This document shows positions 48,625 to 59,391 of a stretch of 64,000 nt of DNA, one piece after another; the first letter of the stretch is position 1; the number at the start of each line of letters is the position of its first letter. The translations under genes and the position numbers were made by a program. The notes under the pieces were generated by a model. It made no database searches. It was not told where the DNA came from and worked only from the letters and a program-made list of their open reading frames with translations. Location of the stretch: contig NZ_CP067412.1 of assembly GCF_023375815.1 (NCBI RefSeq), positions 3,100,001-3,164,000 of the forward strand, read 5' to 3'. Origin of the DNA: Pseudomonas sp. HS6 (GTDB taxonomy: Bacteria; Pseudomonadota; Gammaproteobacteria; Pseudomonadales; Pseudomonadaceae).

Positions 48625-49686
48625 GTGATTGAAGCTGATCGTCTGATCGCCGCTACGCACAGTCCGCGTGAGCGCGAAGAAGTCCAGGATCGGGCGATAC
48701 GTCCCGTCAGCCTGGCCGAGTACATCGGCCAGCCGACCGTTCGCGAGCAGATGGAACTGTTTATCCAGGCCGCCCGTGGCCGCAACGAATCCCTCGACCA
48801 TACCTTGATCTTCGGCCCGCCGGGTCTGGGCAAGACCACGCTGGCCAACATCATTGCCCAGGAAATGGGCGTGTCGATCAAAAGCACCTCGGGCCCAGTG
48901 CTTGAGCGTCCGGGTGATTTGGCGGCGCTATTGACCAACCTTGAACCGCACGACGTGCTGTTCATCGATGAAATTCATCGTCTGTCGCCAATCGTCGAAG
49001 AAGTGCTGTACCCGGCGATGGAGGATTTCCAGCTCGACATCATGATCGGCGAAGGGCCGGCGGCGCGCTCAATCAAGCTTGATCTTCCGCCGTTCACGCT
49101 CGTCGGCGCAACGACGAGGGCGGGGATGCTGACCAATCCGTTGCGTGACCGTTTCGGTATCGTCCAGCGTCTTGAGTTCTACAGCACCGCGGACCTGGCG
49201 ACGATTGTCAGCCGTTCGGCGAACATCCTCGGCCTGCCGCTGGACCCGGAAGGCGCTTTCGAGATTGCCCGTCGTGCCCGTGGCACGCCGCGAATCGCCA
49301 ACCGTCTGCTGCGCCGGGTACGGGATTTCGCCGAAGTCCGGGCCAAAGGTCATATCACCAAGTCAGTCGCTGATCTGGCACTGAACCTGCTGGATGTCGA
49401 CGAGCACGGCTTCGATCATCAGGACCGGCGTCTGCTGCTGACCATGATCGAGAAGTTCGATGGCGGACCGGTCGGTATCGACAGCCTGGCGGCGGCGATC
49501 AGCGAAGAGCGCCACACTATCGAAGATGTGCTGGAGCCGTACCTGATTCAGCAGGGTTACATTATGCGTACGCCGCGGGGCAGGGTGGTGACCCGGCACG
49601 CGTACCTGCATTTTGGCTTAAACATTCCGTCACGAATGGGCGAGATGCCTGTGGTAGACGAGTTTCTCGATGCCGTGGACGATTAA
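48625..49686 (+). CDS. ruvB: Holliday junction branch-migration helicase RuvB
   Basis: 353 residues; GTG start immediately after the ruvA stop. Walker [14 protein letters not shown], Walker [11 protein letters not shown], sensor 1 GATTRAGML, and the winged-helix C-terminus ([18 protein letters not shown]). It is the AAA+ motor that pumps DNA through RuvA-bound junctions. Confidence 0.97.
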   Translation: MIEADRLIAATHSPREREEVQDRAIRPVSLAEYIGQPTVREQMELFIQAARGRNESLDHTLIFGPPGLGKTTLANIIAQEMGVSIKSTSGPVLERPGDLAALLTNLEPHDVLFIDEIHRLSPIVEEVLYPAMEDFQLDIMIGEGPAARSIKLDLPPFTLVGATTRAGMLTNPLRDRFGIVQRLEFYSTADLATIVSRSANILGLPLDPEGAFEIARRARGTPRIANRLLRRVRDFAEVRAKGHITKSVADLALNLLDVDEHGFDHQDRRLLLTMIEKFDGGPVGIDSLAAAISEERHTIEDVLEPYLIQQGYIMRTPRGRVVTRHAYLHFGLNIPSRMGEMPVVDEFLDAVDD

Positions 49687-49717
49687 TACACATTTATTGT
49701 CGATTTATTCAGCGTTT

Positions 49718-49741
49718 GTACTGTCTCAGGACGGTACTTTT
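49718..49741 (+). terminator. probable ruvB terminator
   Basis: GTACTGTC and GACGGTAC pair (7 of 8) around TCAG, followed by TTTT. Confidence 0.6.
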
Positions 49742-49813
49742 GCGGTAAAGCCTTCGAACAATGAAAAACAGTTGCCTGGCCGGATTGGCAACCCGAGGAG
49801 TAAGCACTAGAGT

Positions 49814-50281
49814 ATGCGCGCGCAAAACGGGCTTGAGTCGTTCGCACATCGTTGTCGCGTTTATTACGAGGACACCGATGCGGGCGGCATCGTGTATTAC
49901 GTTAATTACCTCAAGTTTATGGAACGGGCTCGAACCGAGCGGCTCCGAGAGCTGGGCTTTGCCCAGTCGGCGCTGGCAGGGGAGGACCTGTTGTTCGTCG
50001 TGCACTCCAGCGAAGCGCGATATCACGCGCCGGCGCGACTGGACGACGAGCTTCTGGTAAGCGCTGATGTAATCGAATTGAACCGTGCCAGCCTGCGCTT
50101 TCGACAGCAGGTCAGGCGGGCAACGGATAATGTGCTGCTCTGTGAGGGGCAGTTTCTGGTGGCCTGTGTGCGCACTAACAGTTTGAAACCCCGGGCCCTT
50201 CCCGAAGACTTGCGTGCGGCTTTCGCCGACGCGGTCGGCACGGGTACACACTTAAAGCAGGAGATAAAGCGTGGAAGCTAA
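49814..50281 (+). CDS. ybgC: Tol-Pal-associated acyl-CoA thioesterase
   Basis: 155 residues, hot-dog fold. The 4HBT motif [20 protein letters not shown] carries the catalytic Asp, followed by [14 protein letters not shown]. In E. coli YbgC hydrolyses short-chain acyl-CoA or acyl-ACP and is the first gene of the tol-pal cluster. ATG 49814; its end overlaps the start of tolQ by 11 bp, so it heads this operon. Confidence 0.94.
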   Translation: MRAQNGLESFAHRCRVYYEDTDAGGIVYYVNYLKFMERARTERLRELGFAQSALAGEDLLFVVHSSEARYHAPARLDDELLVSADVIELNRASLRFRQQVRRATDNVLLCEGQFLVACVRTNSLKPRALPEDLRAAFADAVGTGTHLKQEIKRGS

Positions 50282-50966
50282 CGTCGTCGACCATTCCTCC
50301 ATGTGGAGCCTGGTCAGCAATGCCAGCATCGTGGTGCAGTTGGTAATGTTGACTCTGGTGGCCGCATCGGTGACCTCATGGATCATGATCTTTCAGCGCA
50401 GCAATCTGATACGCGCCGGTCGACGTGCCCTGGAGAGCTTCGAGGAGCGCTTCTGGTCGGGTATCGACCTGTCCAAACTCTATCGTCAGGCCGGCAGCAA
50501 CCCGGATCCGGATTCGGGCGTCGAGCAGATCTTCCGTGCCGGTTTCAAAGAGTTCTCGCGTCTGCGCCAGCAGCCGGGTGTCGATCCTGAAGCAGTGATG
50601 GAAGGCGTGGCCCGTGCCATGCGTGTTGCCATCTCCCGCGAGGAAGAAAAACTCGAGCAGAGCCTGCCATTCCTCGCCACCGTCGGTTCGGTCAGCCCGT
50701 ACATCGGTCTGTTCGGCACGGTCTGGGGGATCATGAACTCCTTCCGCGGCCTGGCCAGCGCACAACAAGCCACTCTGGCCACTGTGGCTCCAGGCATCGC
50801 CGAAGCCCTGATCGCCACCGCGATCGGCCTGTTCGCCGCGATCCCGGCCGTTATCGCTTACAACCGTTTCTCTGCCCGCAGCGAAACCTTGCTGAGCCGC
50901 TACTACACCTTCGCCGATGAATTCCAGGCGATCCTGCACCGCAAAGTGCACACCAGCGAAGAATAA
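50271..50966 (+). CDS. tolQ: TolQ, Tol-Pal proton-channel subunit
   Basis: 231 residues; GTG start with CAGGAGA upstream. Three membrane helices: about 18-38, 135-155 and 170-195 ([20 protein letters not shown]), homologous to ExbB/MotA. With TolR it uses the proton gradient to energise TolA during outer-membrane constriction. [20 protein letters not shown] is the conserved loop into TM2. Confidence 0.97.
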   Translation: MEANVVDHSSMWSLVSNASIVVQLVMLTLVAASVTSWIMIFQRSNLIRAGRRALESFEERFWSGIDLSKLYRQAGSNPDPDSGVEQIFRAGFKEFSRLRQQPGVDPEAVMEGVARAMRVAISREEEKLEQSLPFLATVGSVSPYIGLFGTVWGIMNSFRGLASAQQATLATVAPGIAEALIATAIGLFAAIPAVIAYNRFSARSETLLSRYYTFADEFQAILHRKVHTSEE

Positions 50967-50980
50967 GCAGGTATTTCCCG

Positions 50981-51442
50981 ATGGCTTTAATCACTCGAGC
51001 CCGACACAAGCGCAAGCCGGTCGCCGAGATGAACGTAGTGCCTTACATCGACGTGATGCTGGTGCTGCTGGTCATCTTCATGGTGACTGCGCCGATGCTC
51101 AATCAGGGCGTGAAAGTGGATCTGCCCAAGGTTTCCAGCGAAGCCTTGCCGCAGGACAACAACACCCAGGTGCTGACCATTTCGATCAAGGCTGACAAGA
51201 CCTACTACTGGAACCTTGGCAGCGAAGTCGATACTGAAAAGCAACAGGACCGGGCCATGACCCTGCCACAGATGACCGATGCGGTGACCAAGATCATTCG
51301 CGCCGGCACTGAAGGCGGCAAGCGCACCCAGGTCTTCATCCGTGGCGACAAGTCCGTCGATTATGGCTCCGTCATGGGCGCCATGGGCGGGTTGCAGAAA
51401 GCCGGGGTCGGTAATGTTGGCTTGATTACCGAGGCCCCCTAA
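50981..51442 (+). CDS. tolR: TolR, Tol-Pal proton-channel subunit
   Basis: 153 residues. One membrane helix (VPYIDVMLVLLVIFMVTAPM) with the functional Asp, preceded by KPVAEMNV, then a periplasmic domain ending in KAGVGNVGLITEAP. ExbD/TolR family. The TAA overlaps the first base of tolA. Confidence 0.97.
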   Translation: MALITRARHKRKPVAEMNVVPYIDVMLVLLVIFMVTAPMLNQGVKVDLPKVSSEALPQDNNTQVLTISIKADKTYYWNLGSEVDTEKQQDRAMTLPQMTDAVTKIIRAGTEGGKRTQVFIRGDKSVDYGSVMGAMGGLQKAGVGNVGLITEAP

Positions 51443-52521
51443 TGCAGCAACAGCGAGAGCCGTCCGCCTCGGAAAGCTACTTCTGGCCTAGTGTCTGGGC
51501 GATTGGCTTGCACGTGCTGGTGTTCGGCATGCTGTTCGTCAGTTTTGCCCTGACGCCGGAGCTGCCGGTGGCCAAGCCGATTGTCCAGGCGACCCTGTAC
51601 CAGCTGAAATCGAAAAGTCAGGCAACCACCCAGACCAATCAGAAGATTGCGGGTGAGGCGAAGAAATCCGCCGCGCGCCAGACCGAAGTCGAGCAGATGG
51701 AGCAGAAAAAGGTCGAGCAGGAAGCGGTGAAGGCTGCGGAACAAAAGAAAGAAGAAGCGGCTCAAAAGGCCGAGGAAGCCAAGCAGGCCGATGAGGCGAA
51801 AAAAGCGGAACAGGCGAAGAAGGCTGACGAAGCCAAGAAAACCGAAGACGCGAAGAAAGCCGCCGACGCCAAGAAGGCAGAAGAGAAACAATTGGCTGAT
51901 ATAGCCAAGAAGAAAGCCGAAGAAGAGGCCAAGAAGGCTGCTGAAGAAGAGGCCAAGAAAGAGGCCGCTGAAGAAGCCAAGAAGAAAATCGTCGAAGACG
52001 CGAAGAAGAAAGCCGCCGAAGACGCCAAGAAGAAATCCGAAGCTGAAGAGGCGAAGAAGAAAGTCGCCGAAGACGCCAAGAAGAAAGCTGCTGCCGATGC
52101 TGCGAAGAAGAAAGCGCAGGACGCGGCACGCAAATCGGTCGAGGACAAGAAGGCTCAGGCTCTGGCCGACCTGCTGTCCGACAAGACCGAACGTCAGCAG
52201 GCTTTGGCAGATGAGGTTGGCGATGAAACCGCAGGCAACTTCGATGATCTGATTCGTTCGCGAGCATCTGAAGGTTGGGCGCAGCCTCCGTCGGCCCGCA
52301 AAGGCATGAAGGTGGTACTGCAAATCAACATGCTCCCTGACGGAACGATCTCCGGTGTTTCGGTTGCTCATTCCAGCGGTGATGCGCCGTTCGACAGCTC
52401 TGCCGTCGCGGCTGTAAAAAATATTGGTCGATTGACCGAAATGCAGGGTCTGAAGCCAGCGGATTTCGCACCCTATCGTTCATTCAAGATGACATTCACA
52501 CCTGAGGATCTAGCCTTGTGA
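51442..52521 (+). CDS. tolA: TolA, envelope-spanning protein
   Basis: 359 residues. N-terminal membrane anchor ([20 protein letters not shown], about 18-37), a very long Lys/Ala/Glu-rich helix (about 60-245) made of imperfect KKxAExAKK repeats, and a C-terminal TonB-like domain ([20 protein letters not shown], then [14 protein letters not shown]) that contacts TolB/Pal and is the receptor for some bacteriocins and phages. The stop overlaps the tolB GTG. Confidence 0.96.
   Translation: MQQQREPSASESYFWPSVWAIGLHVLVFGMLFVSFALTPELPVAKPIVQATLYQLKSKSQATTQTNQKIAGEAKKSAARQTEVEQMEQKKVEQEAVKAAEQKKEEAAQKAEEAKQADEAKKAEQAKKADEAKKTEDAKKAADAKKAEEKQLADIAKKKAEEEAKKAAEEEAKKEAAEEAKKKIVEDAKKKAAEDAKKKSEAEEAKKKVAEDAKKKAAADAAKKKAQDAARKSVEDKKAQALADLLSDKTERQQALADEVGDETAGNFDDLIRSRASEGWAQPPSARKGMKVVLQINMLPDGTISGVSVAHSSGDAPFDSSAVAAVKNIGRLTEMQGLKPADFAPYRSFKMTFTPEDLAL
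51660..52150 (+). repeat. TolA helical Lys-Ala-Glu repeats
   Basis: Low-complexity coding repeats of GCC/GAA/AAG codons (units such as [14 protein letters not shown]) form the TolA domain II rod. Length changes here alter the rod by whole codons. Confidence 0.85.
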
Positions 52522-53819
52522 GAAACCTTCTTCGAGGACTGCTTGTAGTCATGTTCTGCTTTGCAGGACTGGCCTCGGCAGATGAAAAAAATATCCTGGT
52601 CAGCAGTGGCAGCTCCCAGGCAACGCCAATTGCCGTCGTGCCGTTCGGATTCCAGGGCGGCGCCGTCCTGCCGGATGACATTGCTGAAATCGTTGGTAAC
52701 GACCTGCGCAACTCGGGTTACTACGCACCGATTCCAAAGCAGAACATGATCAGCCAGCCAAGCCAGCCGAGCGAAATCATCTTCCGTGACTGGAAGGCGG
52801 TAGGTGCTCAGTTCATCATGGTCGGCAACATCGTTCCGGCCGGTGGTCGCTTGCAAGTGCAGTGGGCTCTGTTCAACGTCGCCACCGAGCAGAAAGTGGC
52901 AGACGGCAGTGTTTCCGGTACGACCGAGCAACTGCGCGACATGGCGCACTTCATCTCTGACCAGTCGTTCCAGAAATTGACCGGTATCGATGGTGCGTTC
53001 TCGACTCGCCTGCTGTACGTGACGGCTGAACGCTTCTCCGAGAAGAACACCCGTTACACCCTGCAGCGTTCGGACTATGACGGTGCCCGCGCCGTGACCC
53101 TGCTGCAGTCGCGCGAGCCAATCCTGTCGCCGCGTTTCGCACCGGACGGCAAGCGTATTGCCTATGTGTCGTTCGAGCAGAAGCGCCCACGCATCTTCAT
53201 GCAGAACATCGACACCGGTCGCCGTGAGCAGATCACCAACTTCGAAGGCCTGAACGGCGCGCCAGCCTGGTCGCCGGACGGCAATCGCCTGGCGTTCGTA
53301 CTGTCGAAAGACGGCAACCCGGACATCTATGTGATGAACCTCGGTTCGCGTCAGATCACCCGCGTGACCGCAGGTCCTGGCATCAACACCGAACCGTACT
53401 GGGGCAAGGATGGTTCGACCATCTACTTCACCTCGGACCGTGGCGGCAAACCACAGATCTACAAGACCAGCGCAAGTGGCGGCGGTGCGGAGCGAGTGAC
53501 CTTTATCGGTAACTACAACGCCAACCCGAAGCTTTCGGCAGATGAAAAGACCCTGGTAATGATCCATCGCCAGGACGGATTCACCAATTTCAAGGTGGCA
53601 GCCCAGGATTTGCAGCGAGGAAGTGTAAAAATCCTCACTGATAGCACTCTGGACGAGTCGCCTACTGTTGCGCCCAACGGCACCATGGTAATCTACGCCA
53701 CCCGCCAACAGGGCCGGGGAGTCTTGATGCTCGTGTCCATTAATGGACGCGTTAGGCTCCCGCTTCCTACCGCTCAAGGCGAAGTCAGAGAACCGTCCTG
53801 GTCCCCTTACCTGAAGTGA
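52518..53819 (+). CDS. tolB: TolB, periplasmic beta-propeller
   Basis: 433 residues; GTG 52518 overlaps the tolA stop (GTGA). Signal peptide [20 protein letters not shown], cleaved near ADEKN, then an alpha/beta N-terminal domain and a six-bladed propeller with TolB-type motifs ([18 protein letters not shown], then [13 protein letters not shown]). It binds Pal and TolA. Confidence 0.97.
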   Translation: MRNLLRGLLVVMFCFAGLASADEKNILVSSGSSQATPIAVVPFGFQGGAVLPDDIAEIVGNDLRNSGYYAPIPKQNMISQPSQPSEIIFRDWKAVGAQFIMVGNIVPAGGRLQVQWALFNVATEQKVADGSVSGTTEQLRDMAHFISDQSFQKLTGIDGAFSTRLLYVTAERFSEKNTRYTLQRSDYDGARAVTLLQSREPILSPRFAPDGKRIAYVSFEQKRPRIFMQNIDTGRREQITNFEGLNGAPAWSPDGNRLAFVLSKDGNPDIYVMNLGSRQITRVTAGPGINTEPYWGKDGSTIYFTSDRGGKPQIYKTSASGGGAERVTFIGNYNANPKLSADEKTLVMIHRQDGFTNFKVAAQDLQRGSVKILTDSTLDESPTVAPNGTMVIYATRQQGRGVLMLVSINGRVRLPLPTAQGEVREPSWSPYLK

Positions 53820-53871
53820 GCGGGCGCTACACGTTTTACTTAACACACTGGGGTTCATTAGGAGTTTCACG

Positions 53872-54369
53872 ATGGAAATGCTGAAGTTTGGTAAATTTGC
53901 TGCGCTGGCTCTGGCCATGGCTGTAGCTGTAGGTTGCTCGTCCAAAGGCGGCGACAACGCCGGTGAAGGCGCTGTTGATCCAAACGCTGGTTACGGCGCA
54001 AACACTGGTGCCGTTGACGGTTCCCTGAGCGAAGAAGCTGCTCTGCGCGCAATCACCACCTTCTACTTCGAATACGACAGCTCGGACCTGAAGCCAGAAG
54101 CCATGCGCGCTCTGGACGTTCACGCCAAAGACCTGAAAGCAAACGGCGCTCGCGTTGTTCTGGAAGGCAACACCGACGAACGTGGTACTCGTGAGTACAA
54201 CATGGCACTGGGCGAGCGTCGTGCGAAAGCCGTTCAGCGCTACCTGGTACTGCAAGGTGTTTCCCCAGCTCAGCTGGAACTGGTTTCCTACGGCGAAGAG
54301 CGTCCAGTTGCTACCGGCAACGACGAGCAGTCCTGGGCTCAAAACCGTCGCGTCGAACTGCGTAAGTAA
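53872..54369 (+). CDS. pal: Pal/OprL peptidoglycan-associated lipoprotein
   Basis: 165 residues. Lipobox AVGC with the lipidated Cys at position 22 if ATG 53872 is used (a second ATG 53878 is possible). The OmpA-like domain has [20 protein letters not shown] and the peptidoglycan-binding [19 protein letters not shown]. It tethers the outer membrane to peptidoglycan and is handled by TolB. AGGAG upstream. Confidence 0.97.
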   Translation: MEMLKFGKFAALALAMAVAVGCSSKGGDNAGEGAVDPNAGYGANTGAVDGSLSEEAALRAITTFYFEYDSSDLKPEAMRALDVHAKDLKANGARVVLEGNTDERGTREYNMALGERRAKAVQRYLVLQGVSPAQLELVSYGEERPVATGNDEQSWAQNRRVELRK

Positions 54370-54375
54370 TTCGAT

Positions 54376-55215
54376 ATGCGAACGTGCCGTCGTGCTGTAA
54401 CTGTTTTGGCTCTCAGCCTCGCGCCGCTTGCGGCGTGGGCTGCGGTTCCTGTGGTCGATGACAACTCCGGTTATAACAATAGCGGGAGCAGTTATCCGCC
54501 TGCGGGTTACGGTACGAACGGCGCCTATGCCGGGGGAGCGGCTTCGGCCCCTGCCTCGGCACAAGGCATGCTGTTCAACCAATTGCAACAAATGCAGGAT
54601 CAGATATCGCGCCAGCAAGGTGTGATCGAAGAACTGCAGAATCAGGTTGCGCGCATGAAGCAAGAGTCCCTGGAGCGATACCAGGATCTTGATCGGCGCA
54701 TAGGATCCGGTGCTGCACCTGCCGCGACTCCTGAGAATTCTTCTGCCGGTGGCGATGCAAGTGCTGCTGCCGGTGCCGCTGCTGGAGCCGGGGCTGCTGC
54801 GGCCGCCCAGGCACCTGCCGCGGGTGGCGAACCGGCTGATCCGGCCAAGGAAAAGCTGTATTACGATGCAGCCTTTGACCTGATCAAGGCCAAGGATTTC
54901 GACAAGGCCAGCCAGGCTTTCGCCGCTTTCCTGCGTAAATACCCGAACAGCCAATATGCGGGCAATGCCCAGTACTGGTTGGGTGAGGTGAACCTGGCCA
55001 AAGGCGATCTGCAAGGTGCAGGTCAGGCTTTTGCCAAGGTTTCGCAGCTGTATCCCAAGCACGCCAAGGTGCCAGATTCGTTGTACAAGCTGGCTGACGT
55101 AGAGCGCCGGCTCGGTCACACCGACAAGGTCAAAGGCATTCTGCAACAGGTGGTGTCCCAATATCCGGGTACGTCCGCCGCTCAGTTGGCCCAACGCGAT
55201 CTGCAACGCATGTAA
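54376..55215 (+). CDS. cpoB: CpoB/YbgF, Tol-Pal-linked division coordinator
   Basis: 279 residues, 6 bp after pal. Signal peptide MRTCRRAVTVLALSLAPLAA; coiled coil (QLQQMQDQISRQQGVIEELQ); a long Ala/Gly/Pro-rich linker (about 115-150); then three TPR repeats (KLYYDAAFDLIKAKDFDKAS, PNSQYAGNAQYWLGEVNLAK). It coordinates peptidoglycan synthesis with outer-membrane constriction. Ends at a terminator. Confidence 0.94.
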   Translation: MRTCRRAVTVLALSLAPLAAWAAVPVVDDNSGYNNSGSSYPPAGYGTNGAYAGGAASAPASAQGMLFNQLQQMQDQISRQQGVIEELQNQVARMKQESLERYQDLDRRIGSGAAPAATPENSSAGGDASAAAGAAAGAGAAAAAQAPAAGGEPADPAKEKLYYDAAFDLIKAKDFDKASQAFAAFLRKYPNSQYAGNAQYWLGEVNLAKGDLQGAGQAFAKVSQLYPKHAKVPDSLYKLADVERRLGHTDKVKGILQQVVSQYPGTSAAQLAQRDLQRM

Positions 55216-55237
55216 CACTGTTTGATCCGTTTAGAAG

Positions 55238-55263
55238 AAACCCGCGCTTGTCGCGGGTTTTTT
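55238..55263 (+). terminator. terminator of the Tol-Pal operon
   Basis: AAACCCGCG and CGCGGGTTT pair around CTTGT, followed by TTT. Confidence 0.92.
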
Positions 55264-55380
55264 CGTTAGAATTCACGCCCTTTTATGAAACACGCTTCTG
55301 GTGATCTACGCGTTGGCGGGGTTGCCTGAAGTGCCTGACGGAGGCGGACAGCCTGTTTAGCTGTTACGCCCGTGGCGATT

Positions 55381-56028
55381 ATGCAAGACACATTGAGAAT
55401 CACCGAAGTTTTCTACTCGTTGCAGGGGGAAACGCGGACTGCCGGGCTGCCCACGGTTTTTGTGCGCCTGACCGGTTGCCCATTGCGTTGCCAGTACTGC
55501 GACAGTGCCTACGCATTCAGCGGCGGCACCATTCGTACACTCGACGATATCCTCGAGCAAGTAGCCGGGTTCCGCCCGCGCTATGTTTGTGTCACTGGCG
55601 GTGAGCCGCTGGCACAGCCCAATGCTATCCCTTTGCTCAAACAGTTGTGCGATGCCGGCTACGAAGTCTCGCTGGAAACCAGCGGTGCGCTCGATATTTC
55701 GGCGGTCGATCCGCGGGTCAGTCGAGTTGTCGACCTGAAGACACCCGATTCGAAAGAAGCCCATCGCAACCGTTACGAGAACATCGAATTGCTGACCCCC
55801 AACGATCAGGTGAAGTTTGTCATCTGCTCGCGGGAGGACTATGACTGGGCGGTATCCAAGCTGATTCAGTACGGTCTCGAGCGACGTGCAGGCGAGGTGC
55901 TGTTTTCCCCAAGCCATCATGATCTGAATGCTCGTGATCTGGCGGATTGGGTGGTGGCGGATAACCTGCCAGTGCGGTTGCAACTGCAGCTGCATAAATA
56001 TCTATGGAATGATGAACCAGGGCGCTGA
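55381..56028 (+). CDS. queE: 7-carboxy-7-deazaguanine synthase
   Basis: 215 residues from [23 protein letters not shown] 55372 would add three residues. Radical SAM motif CPLRCQYC (CxxxCxxC) at about 32-39, SAM-binding TGGEPLAQP, and the C-terminal QLQLHKYLW. Converts carboxytetrahydropterin to CDG in queuosine/preQ0 synthesis. queC follows after one base. No preQ1-riboswitch-like leader was recognised. Confidence 0.94.
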   Translation: MQDTLRITEVFYSLQGETRTAGLPTVFVRLTGCPLRCQYCDSAYAFSGGTIRTLDDILEQVAGFRPRYVCVTGGEPLAQPNAIPLLKQLCDAGYEVSLETSGALDISAVDPRVSRVVDLKTPDSKEAHRNRYENIELLTPNDQVKFVICSREDYDWAVSKLIQYGLERRAGEVLFSPSHHDLNARDLADWVVADNLPVRLQLQLHKYLWNDEPGR

Positions 56029-56029
56029 G

Positions 56030-56722
56030 ATGACTGAACAAGTGAACACTAACGAAAAACGTGCGGTAATCCTGCTGTCTGGCGGTCTGGACTCGGCAAC
56101 GGTCGTGGCCATGGCCCGGGCAGAGGGTTACGCCTGCTACACCATGAGTTTTGATTACGGTCAGCGCTCCCATGCCGAGTTGCACGCCGCCGCACGTGTG
56201 GCTCGTGACCTGGGTGTGGTCGAGCACAAGGTTATCGGCCTGAACCTGAACGGCATGGGCGGTTCGGCCCTGACCGATACCAGCATCGATATCCCGGAAG
56301 AGTTGGGTGAAGGTATCCCGGTCACTTACGTGCCGGCGCGCAACACGGTGTTCCTGTCACTCGCACTGGGCTGGGCTGAAGTCCTCGGCGCCCGTGACAT
56401 CTTTATTGGTGTCAACGCGGTCGATTACTCTGGTTACCCGGATTGCCGTCCCGAGTTCATCGAGTCGTTCGAACGCATGGCCAATCTGGCGACCAAGGCT
56501 GGCGTGGAAGGCAATGGTTTCCGTATCCAGGCACCGTTGCAGAACCTCAGCAAGGCGCAGATCGTCCAGGCTGGTGTGAAGCTTGGTGTTGATTATGGGC
56601 TGACCGTTTCCTGCTATCAGGCGGACGATAATGGCCGTGCCTGCGGCAAATGCGACAGCTGCAGACTGCGTGCAGAAGGCTTCGCAGCGGCCGGAATCAG
56701 CGACCCGACACCTTATTTTTGA
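56030..56722 (+). CDS. queC: 7-cyano-7-deazaguanine synthase
   Basis: 230 residues from [22 protein letters not shown]-loop SGGLDSAT binds [13 protein letters not shown] follows, and a C-terminal zinc site (CGKCDSC plus Cys in SCYQADDN) is present. Converts CDG to preQ0 using ammonia and ATP. Co-transcribed with queE; ATG 56012 is an alternative start. Confidence 0.95.
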   Translation: MTEQVNTNEKRAVILLSGGLDSATVVAMARAEGYACYTMSFDYGQRSHAELHAAARVARDLGVVEHKVIGLNLNGMGGSALTDTSIDIPEELGEGIPVTYVPARNTVFLSLALGWAEVLGARDIFIGVNAVDYSGYPDCRPEFIESFERMANLATKAGVEGNGFRIQAPLQNLSKAQIVQAGVKLGVDYGLTVSCYQADDNGRACGKCDSCRLRAEGFAAAGISDPTPYF

Positions 56723-56740
56723 TTATTTTCAAATTAGGTG

Positions 56741-56768
56741 TTGAATAGTCCTTAAAAATCAGTATTAT
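56741..56768 (+). promoter_or_regulatory. tRNA-Lys promoter
   Basis: TTGAAT (56741-56746) and TATTAT (56763-56768) with 16 bp between, starting transcription about 10 bp before the tRNA; AT-rich upstream DNA and GCGC-rich discriminator suit a stable RNA promoter. Confidence 0.75.
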
Positions 56769-56785
56769 ACGCGCCACCACACAGC

Positions 56786-56861
56786 GGGTCGTTAGCTCAG
56801 TTGGTAGAGCAGTTGGCTTTTAACCAATTGGTCGTAGGTTCGAATCCCACACGACCCACCA
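56786..56861 (+). tRNA. tRNA-Lys (anticodon TTT)
   Basis: 76 bases including an encoded CCA. Acceptor arms GGGTCGT and ACGACCC pair, D arm GCTC..GAGC, anticodon loop CTTTTAA with TTT, T arm GTAGG-TTCGAAT-CCCAC. Confidence 0.98.
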
Positions 56862-56881
56862 TATTTGGCGGTTTAGAAAAT

Positions 56882-56922
56882 CCGGAAGGCCCACGAAAGT
56901 GAGGATTTCCGGGTTTTTTTTT
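56882..56922 (+). terminator. tRNA-Lys terminator
   Basis: CCGGAA (56882-56887) pairs with TTCCGG (56907-56912), followed by nine T. Confidence 0.8.
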
Positions 56923-57131
56923 GCCTGCGATTCGGGCATGTCTCCTTTCGGCGCCGTTGCGCTGACACAGGTCAGAATCATCTTTTGCATCACCGGGATA
57001 TTCTGTAGCCTTGCGCAGCTTCAACGCTGTCCGTGCCTGATAAAACTCACTCTCCCGGCGGTACCCTCAAGCGGTCCGGAGCCGGGTGTATACTCGACTT
57101 TCGCGCGAATGCGCCTGCAGGTCTTGCGAAC

Positions 57132-58190
57132 ATGACGCAGATTTCCGAACGCCTTCTGGTACAAGCCCACCTCGACGCCAAGCAGCCCAAGCCGCTGACC
57201 GCCGAGGAAGAGGCTTATTACCGTTCCGCCATCGCCGCCGAGCTCAAGGCTCAGGACGCGGTGCTGGTTGCACACTTTTATTGTGATCCGATCATCCAGG
57301 CCCTCGCCGAAGAAACCGGCGGTTGCGTTTCCGACTCGCTGGAAATGGCCCGCTTCGGCAACGCCCACCCGGCCAAGACCGTGGTGGTCGCCGGCGTGAA
57401 GTTCATGGGTGAAACCGCGAAGATTCTCAACCCGGAAAAACGTGTGCTGATGCCGACCCTCGAGGCGACCTGCTCGCTGGACCTGGGTTGCCCGGTGGAT
57501 GAGTTCTCGGCGTTCTGCGATCAGCACCCGGAGCGCACGGTGGTGGTGTACGCCAACACGTCGGCGGCGGTCAAAGCCCGTGCCGACTGGGTGGTGACCT
57601 CAAGCTGCGCGCTGGAGATCGTCGAAAGCCTGATGGACAACGGCGAGACCATCATCTGGGGCCCGGACAAGCACCTGGGCACCTACATTCAGCGTCAGAC
57701 CGGCGCCGACATGCTGCTCTGGGACGGTGCCTGCATCGTCCATGAAGAGTTCAAGTCCAAGCAGCTGGAAGACATGAAAGCGTTGTACCCGGACGCGGCT
57801 ATCCTGGTGCACCCGGAGTCGCCGACCTCGGTGATCGAACTGGCGGACGCCGTCGGTTCCACCAGCCAGTTGATCGCAGCCGCGCAATCGCTGCCGAACA
57901 AGACCCTGATCGTTGCTACCGACCGCGGGATCTTCTACAAGATGCAGCAGCTGTGCCCGGACAAGGTCTTCATCGAGGCGCCAACCGCCGGTAACGGCGC
58001 AGCGTGCCGCAGTTGCGCGCATTGCCCGTGGATGGCCATGAACACCCTTGAGCGCACGCTGAAGTGCCTGAAGGAGGGTTCGAACGAGATCTTCGTCGAC
58101 CCGGCGCTGATTCCCCAGGCGATTCGCCCACTCAAGCGCATGCTCGATTTCACTCAGGCTGCGCGGATGAAGTTGGCCGGCAACGCCTGA
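57132..58190 (+). CDS. nadA: quinolinate synthase
   Basis: 352 residues from [20 protein letters not shown]; the open frame from 57033 is upstream leader. The three Fe-S cysteines are in [15 protein letters not shown] or the ATCSLDLGC block, SSCALEI and [33 protein letters not shown] is the N-terminal hallmark. It condenses iminoaspartate with DHAP to quinolinate in NAD synthesis. Confidence 0.95.
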   Translation: MTQISERLLVQAHLDAKQPKPLTAEEEAYYRSAIAAELKAQDAVLVAHFYCDPIIQALAEETGGCVSDSLEMARFGNAHPAKTVVVAGVKFMGETAKILNPEKRVLMPTLEATCSLDLGCPVDEFSAFCDQHPERTVVVYANTSAAVKARADWVVTSSCALEIVESLMDNGETIIWGPDKHLGTYIQRQTGADMLLWDGACIVHEEFKSKQLEDMKALYPDAAILVHPESPTSVIELADAVGSTSQLIAAAQSLPNKTLIVATDRGIFYKMQQLCPDKVFIEAPTAGNGAACRSCAHCPWMAMNTLERTLKCLKEGSNEIFVDPALIPQAIRPLKRMLDFTQAARMKLAGNA

Positions 58191-58206
58191 TCTTGAACCG
58201 CAAACG

Positions 58207-58235
58207 AAAACGCCCCGATTTGATCGGGGCGTTTT
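58207..58235. terminator. bidirectional terminator nadA / RDD gene
   Basis: AAAACGCCCCGAT and ATCGGGGCGTTTT pair around TTG, with T-runs on both strands. Confidence 0.92.
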
Positions 58236-58248
58236 TGCATCTGCAGGA

Positions 58249-58737
58249 TTATTTGGCTTTCTTTGGAACCCGCACCAGTTGCGTATCCGAATAGATGTCA
58301 TGCCAGGTGCGCTTCTGCTTGTCATACAGTGACCAGAAGAATCCAAGACCCGCACACAGCCACGACGCGATTGACACCATGAACCGCAGCAGCGCCTGCC
58401 ACAGGCTGATCGCGGTGCCATCAGCGTTCTGTACGCGGATGCCCCACACCTGCATGCCCAGCGTCTGGCCGGCGTGAGTCCAGAACTTGGCGAAGAAGCC
58501 GAACAGCACCAGCAGCAGTACGGTGGAGTACAGCGGGTCGCCGTCCAGCTTTCCGGCGTCGGTCAGCAGGCGCAGGCGCTCTTCGCCGATGATCGCTGCC
58601 TGGATCATCTTGTAGATCCCGCCGGTGACGATCAGCAGAGCGGTACACAGCAGAAAGTCATAGAACATCGCTGCCAGACGACGACCCAGGCCGACGGCGG
58701 GGAAGTCGCCCTGAGGGATGAGCAGGTGTTTCGACAT
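58249..58737 (-). CDS. RDD family membrane protein
   Basis: 162 residues. AVGLGRRLAAMFYDFLLCTA opens the RDD domain, with the THAGQTLGMQVWGIRVQNAD block and TWHDIYSDTQLV at the end; three membrane helices (about 23-45, 70-88, 118-136). Function unknown, possibly ion exchange. Not related closely to the RDD protein of the MoxR operon. Confidence 0.88.
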   Translation of the reverse strand: MSKHLLIPQGDFPAVGLGRRLAAMFYDFLLCTALLIVTGGIYKMIQAAIIGEERLRLLTDAGKLDGDPLYSTVLLLVLFGFFAKFWTHAGQTLGMQVWGIRVQNADGTAISLWQALLRFMVSIASWLCAGLGFFWSLYDKQKRTWHDIYSDTQLVRVPKKAK

Positions 58738-58788
58738 GGCAGCCTCTGGACGGAAAGTGAAGCGCCATTTTACGGATTCGCGCGCACA

Positions 58789-58822
58789 AAAAAGCCCCTG
58801 ATATCAATATCAGGGGCTTTTT
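58789..58822 (-). terminator. cold-shock gene terminator
   Basis: AAAAAGCCCCTGATA pairs with TATCAGGGGCTTTTT around TCAA; T-run on the minus strand directly after the gene. Confidence 0.92.
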
Positions 58823-58834
58823 CGTAACAGAAGA

Positions 58835-59047
58835 TCAGCCTTCGGCTTGTACTTCGTCAGCCTGCATGCCTTTCTGGCCCTGCACAGCCACGAAAGTCAC
58901 TTTCTGGCCTTCTTTCAGGCTCTTGAAGCCGTTGCCCTGAATAGCGCGGAAATGCACAAACAGATCCGGACCGCTTTCTGGAGTGATAAAACCAAAACCT
59001 TTCTCGTCGTTAAACCACTTGACGGTACCGCTCTGACGTTGGGACAT
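58835..59047 (-). CDS. CspA-family cold-shock protein
   Basis: 70 residues. [18 protein letters not shown] (RNP1 KGFGFI) and LFVHFRAIQ (RNP2), ending EVQAEG. It binds single-stranded RNA/DNA and melts secondary structure. AAGGAAAT before the ATG. It follows gcvT on the same strand after a 404-bp gap, long enough for a cspA-type 5' leader. Confidence 0.96.
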   Translation of the reverse strand: MSQRQSGTVKWFNDEKGFGFITPESGPDLFVHFRAIQGNGFKSLKEGQKVTFVAVQGQKGMQADEVQAEG

Positions 59048-59231
59048 TTCTTATTTCCTTTGACGCAAAAATTGATGACAGTCTCTTCCTCATGAAAGAG
59101 TACTGGGGCTGGTTGCAGGAGAGTAAGAAGACGTCGAACGGGATGTAGCTAACTTGTAGGCTACTGCCCAGGTCACGATTCAAAGCTGACCCATGCAAAC
59201 ACAGTGGACAAACTCTACGCCAACTACAGGA

Positions 59232-59265
59232 GGAAAAACAAGCCCCGCGAGGGCCCCGGTTTTCC
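59232..59265 (-). terminator. stem-loop with T-rich minus-strand tail
   Basis: GCCC-CGCGA-GGGC forms the core, flanked by GGAAAA/TTTTCC. On the minus strand it reads ...GGGGCTTGTTTTTCC, like a terminator ending a transcript that starts between here and gcvT. Could end the gcvT mRNA or a small RNA. Confidence 0.5.
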
Positions 59266-59391
59266 TGTGCTTGCTGGCAGTTAGTCAGTCCATTAGTCGG
59301 GCTTATACGATTAGCTTGTTCAATTGTTTTCGAACGTTATAAGCCAAGTTCATATTCGAATCGAATGTAAGAAAAGTGCACTGTTTTATGG

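Noticed and set aside
51660-52150. Repeats resembling a CRISPR or minisatellite
   Set aside because: They are codon-level repeats of the TolA helical rod, without spacers.
55264-55380. preQ1 riboswitch before queE
   Set aside because: No recognisable aptamer pattern; the gap is short and has only a weak leader.
56797-57024. Minus-strand ORF ending in VGFEPTTNWLKANCSTN
   Set aside because: It is the antisense reading of tRNA-Lys, a well-known spurious protein.
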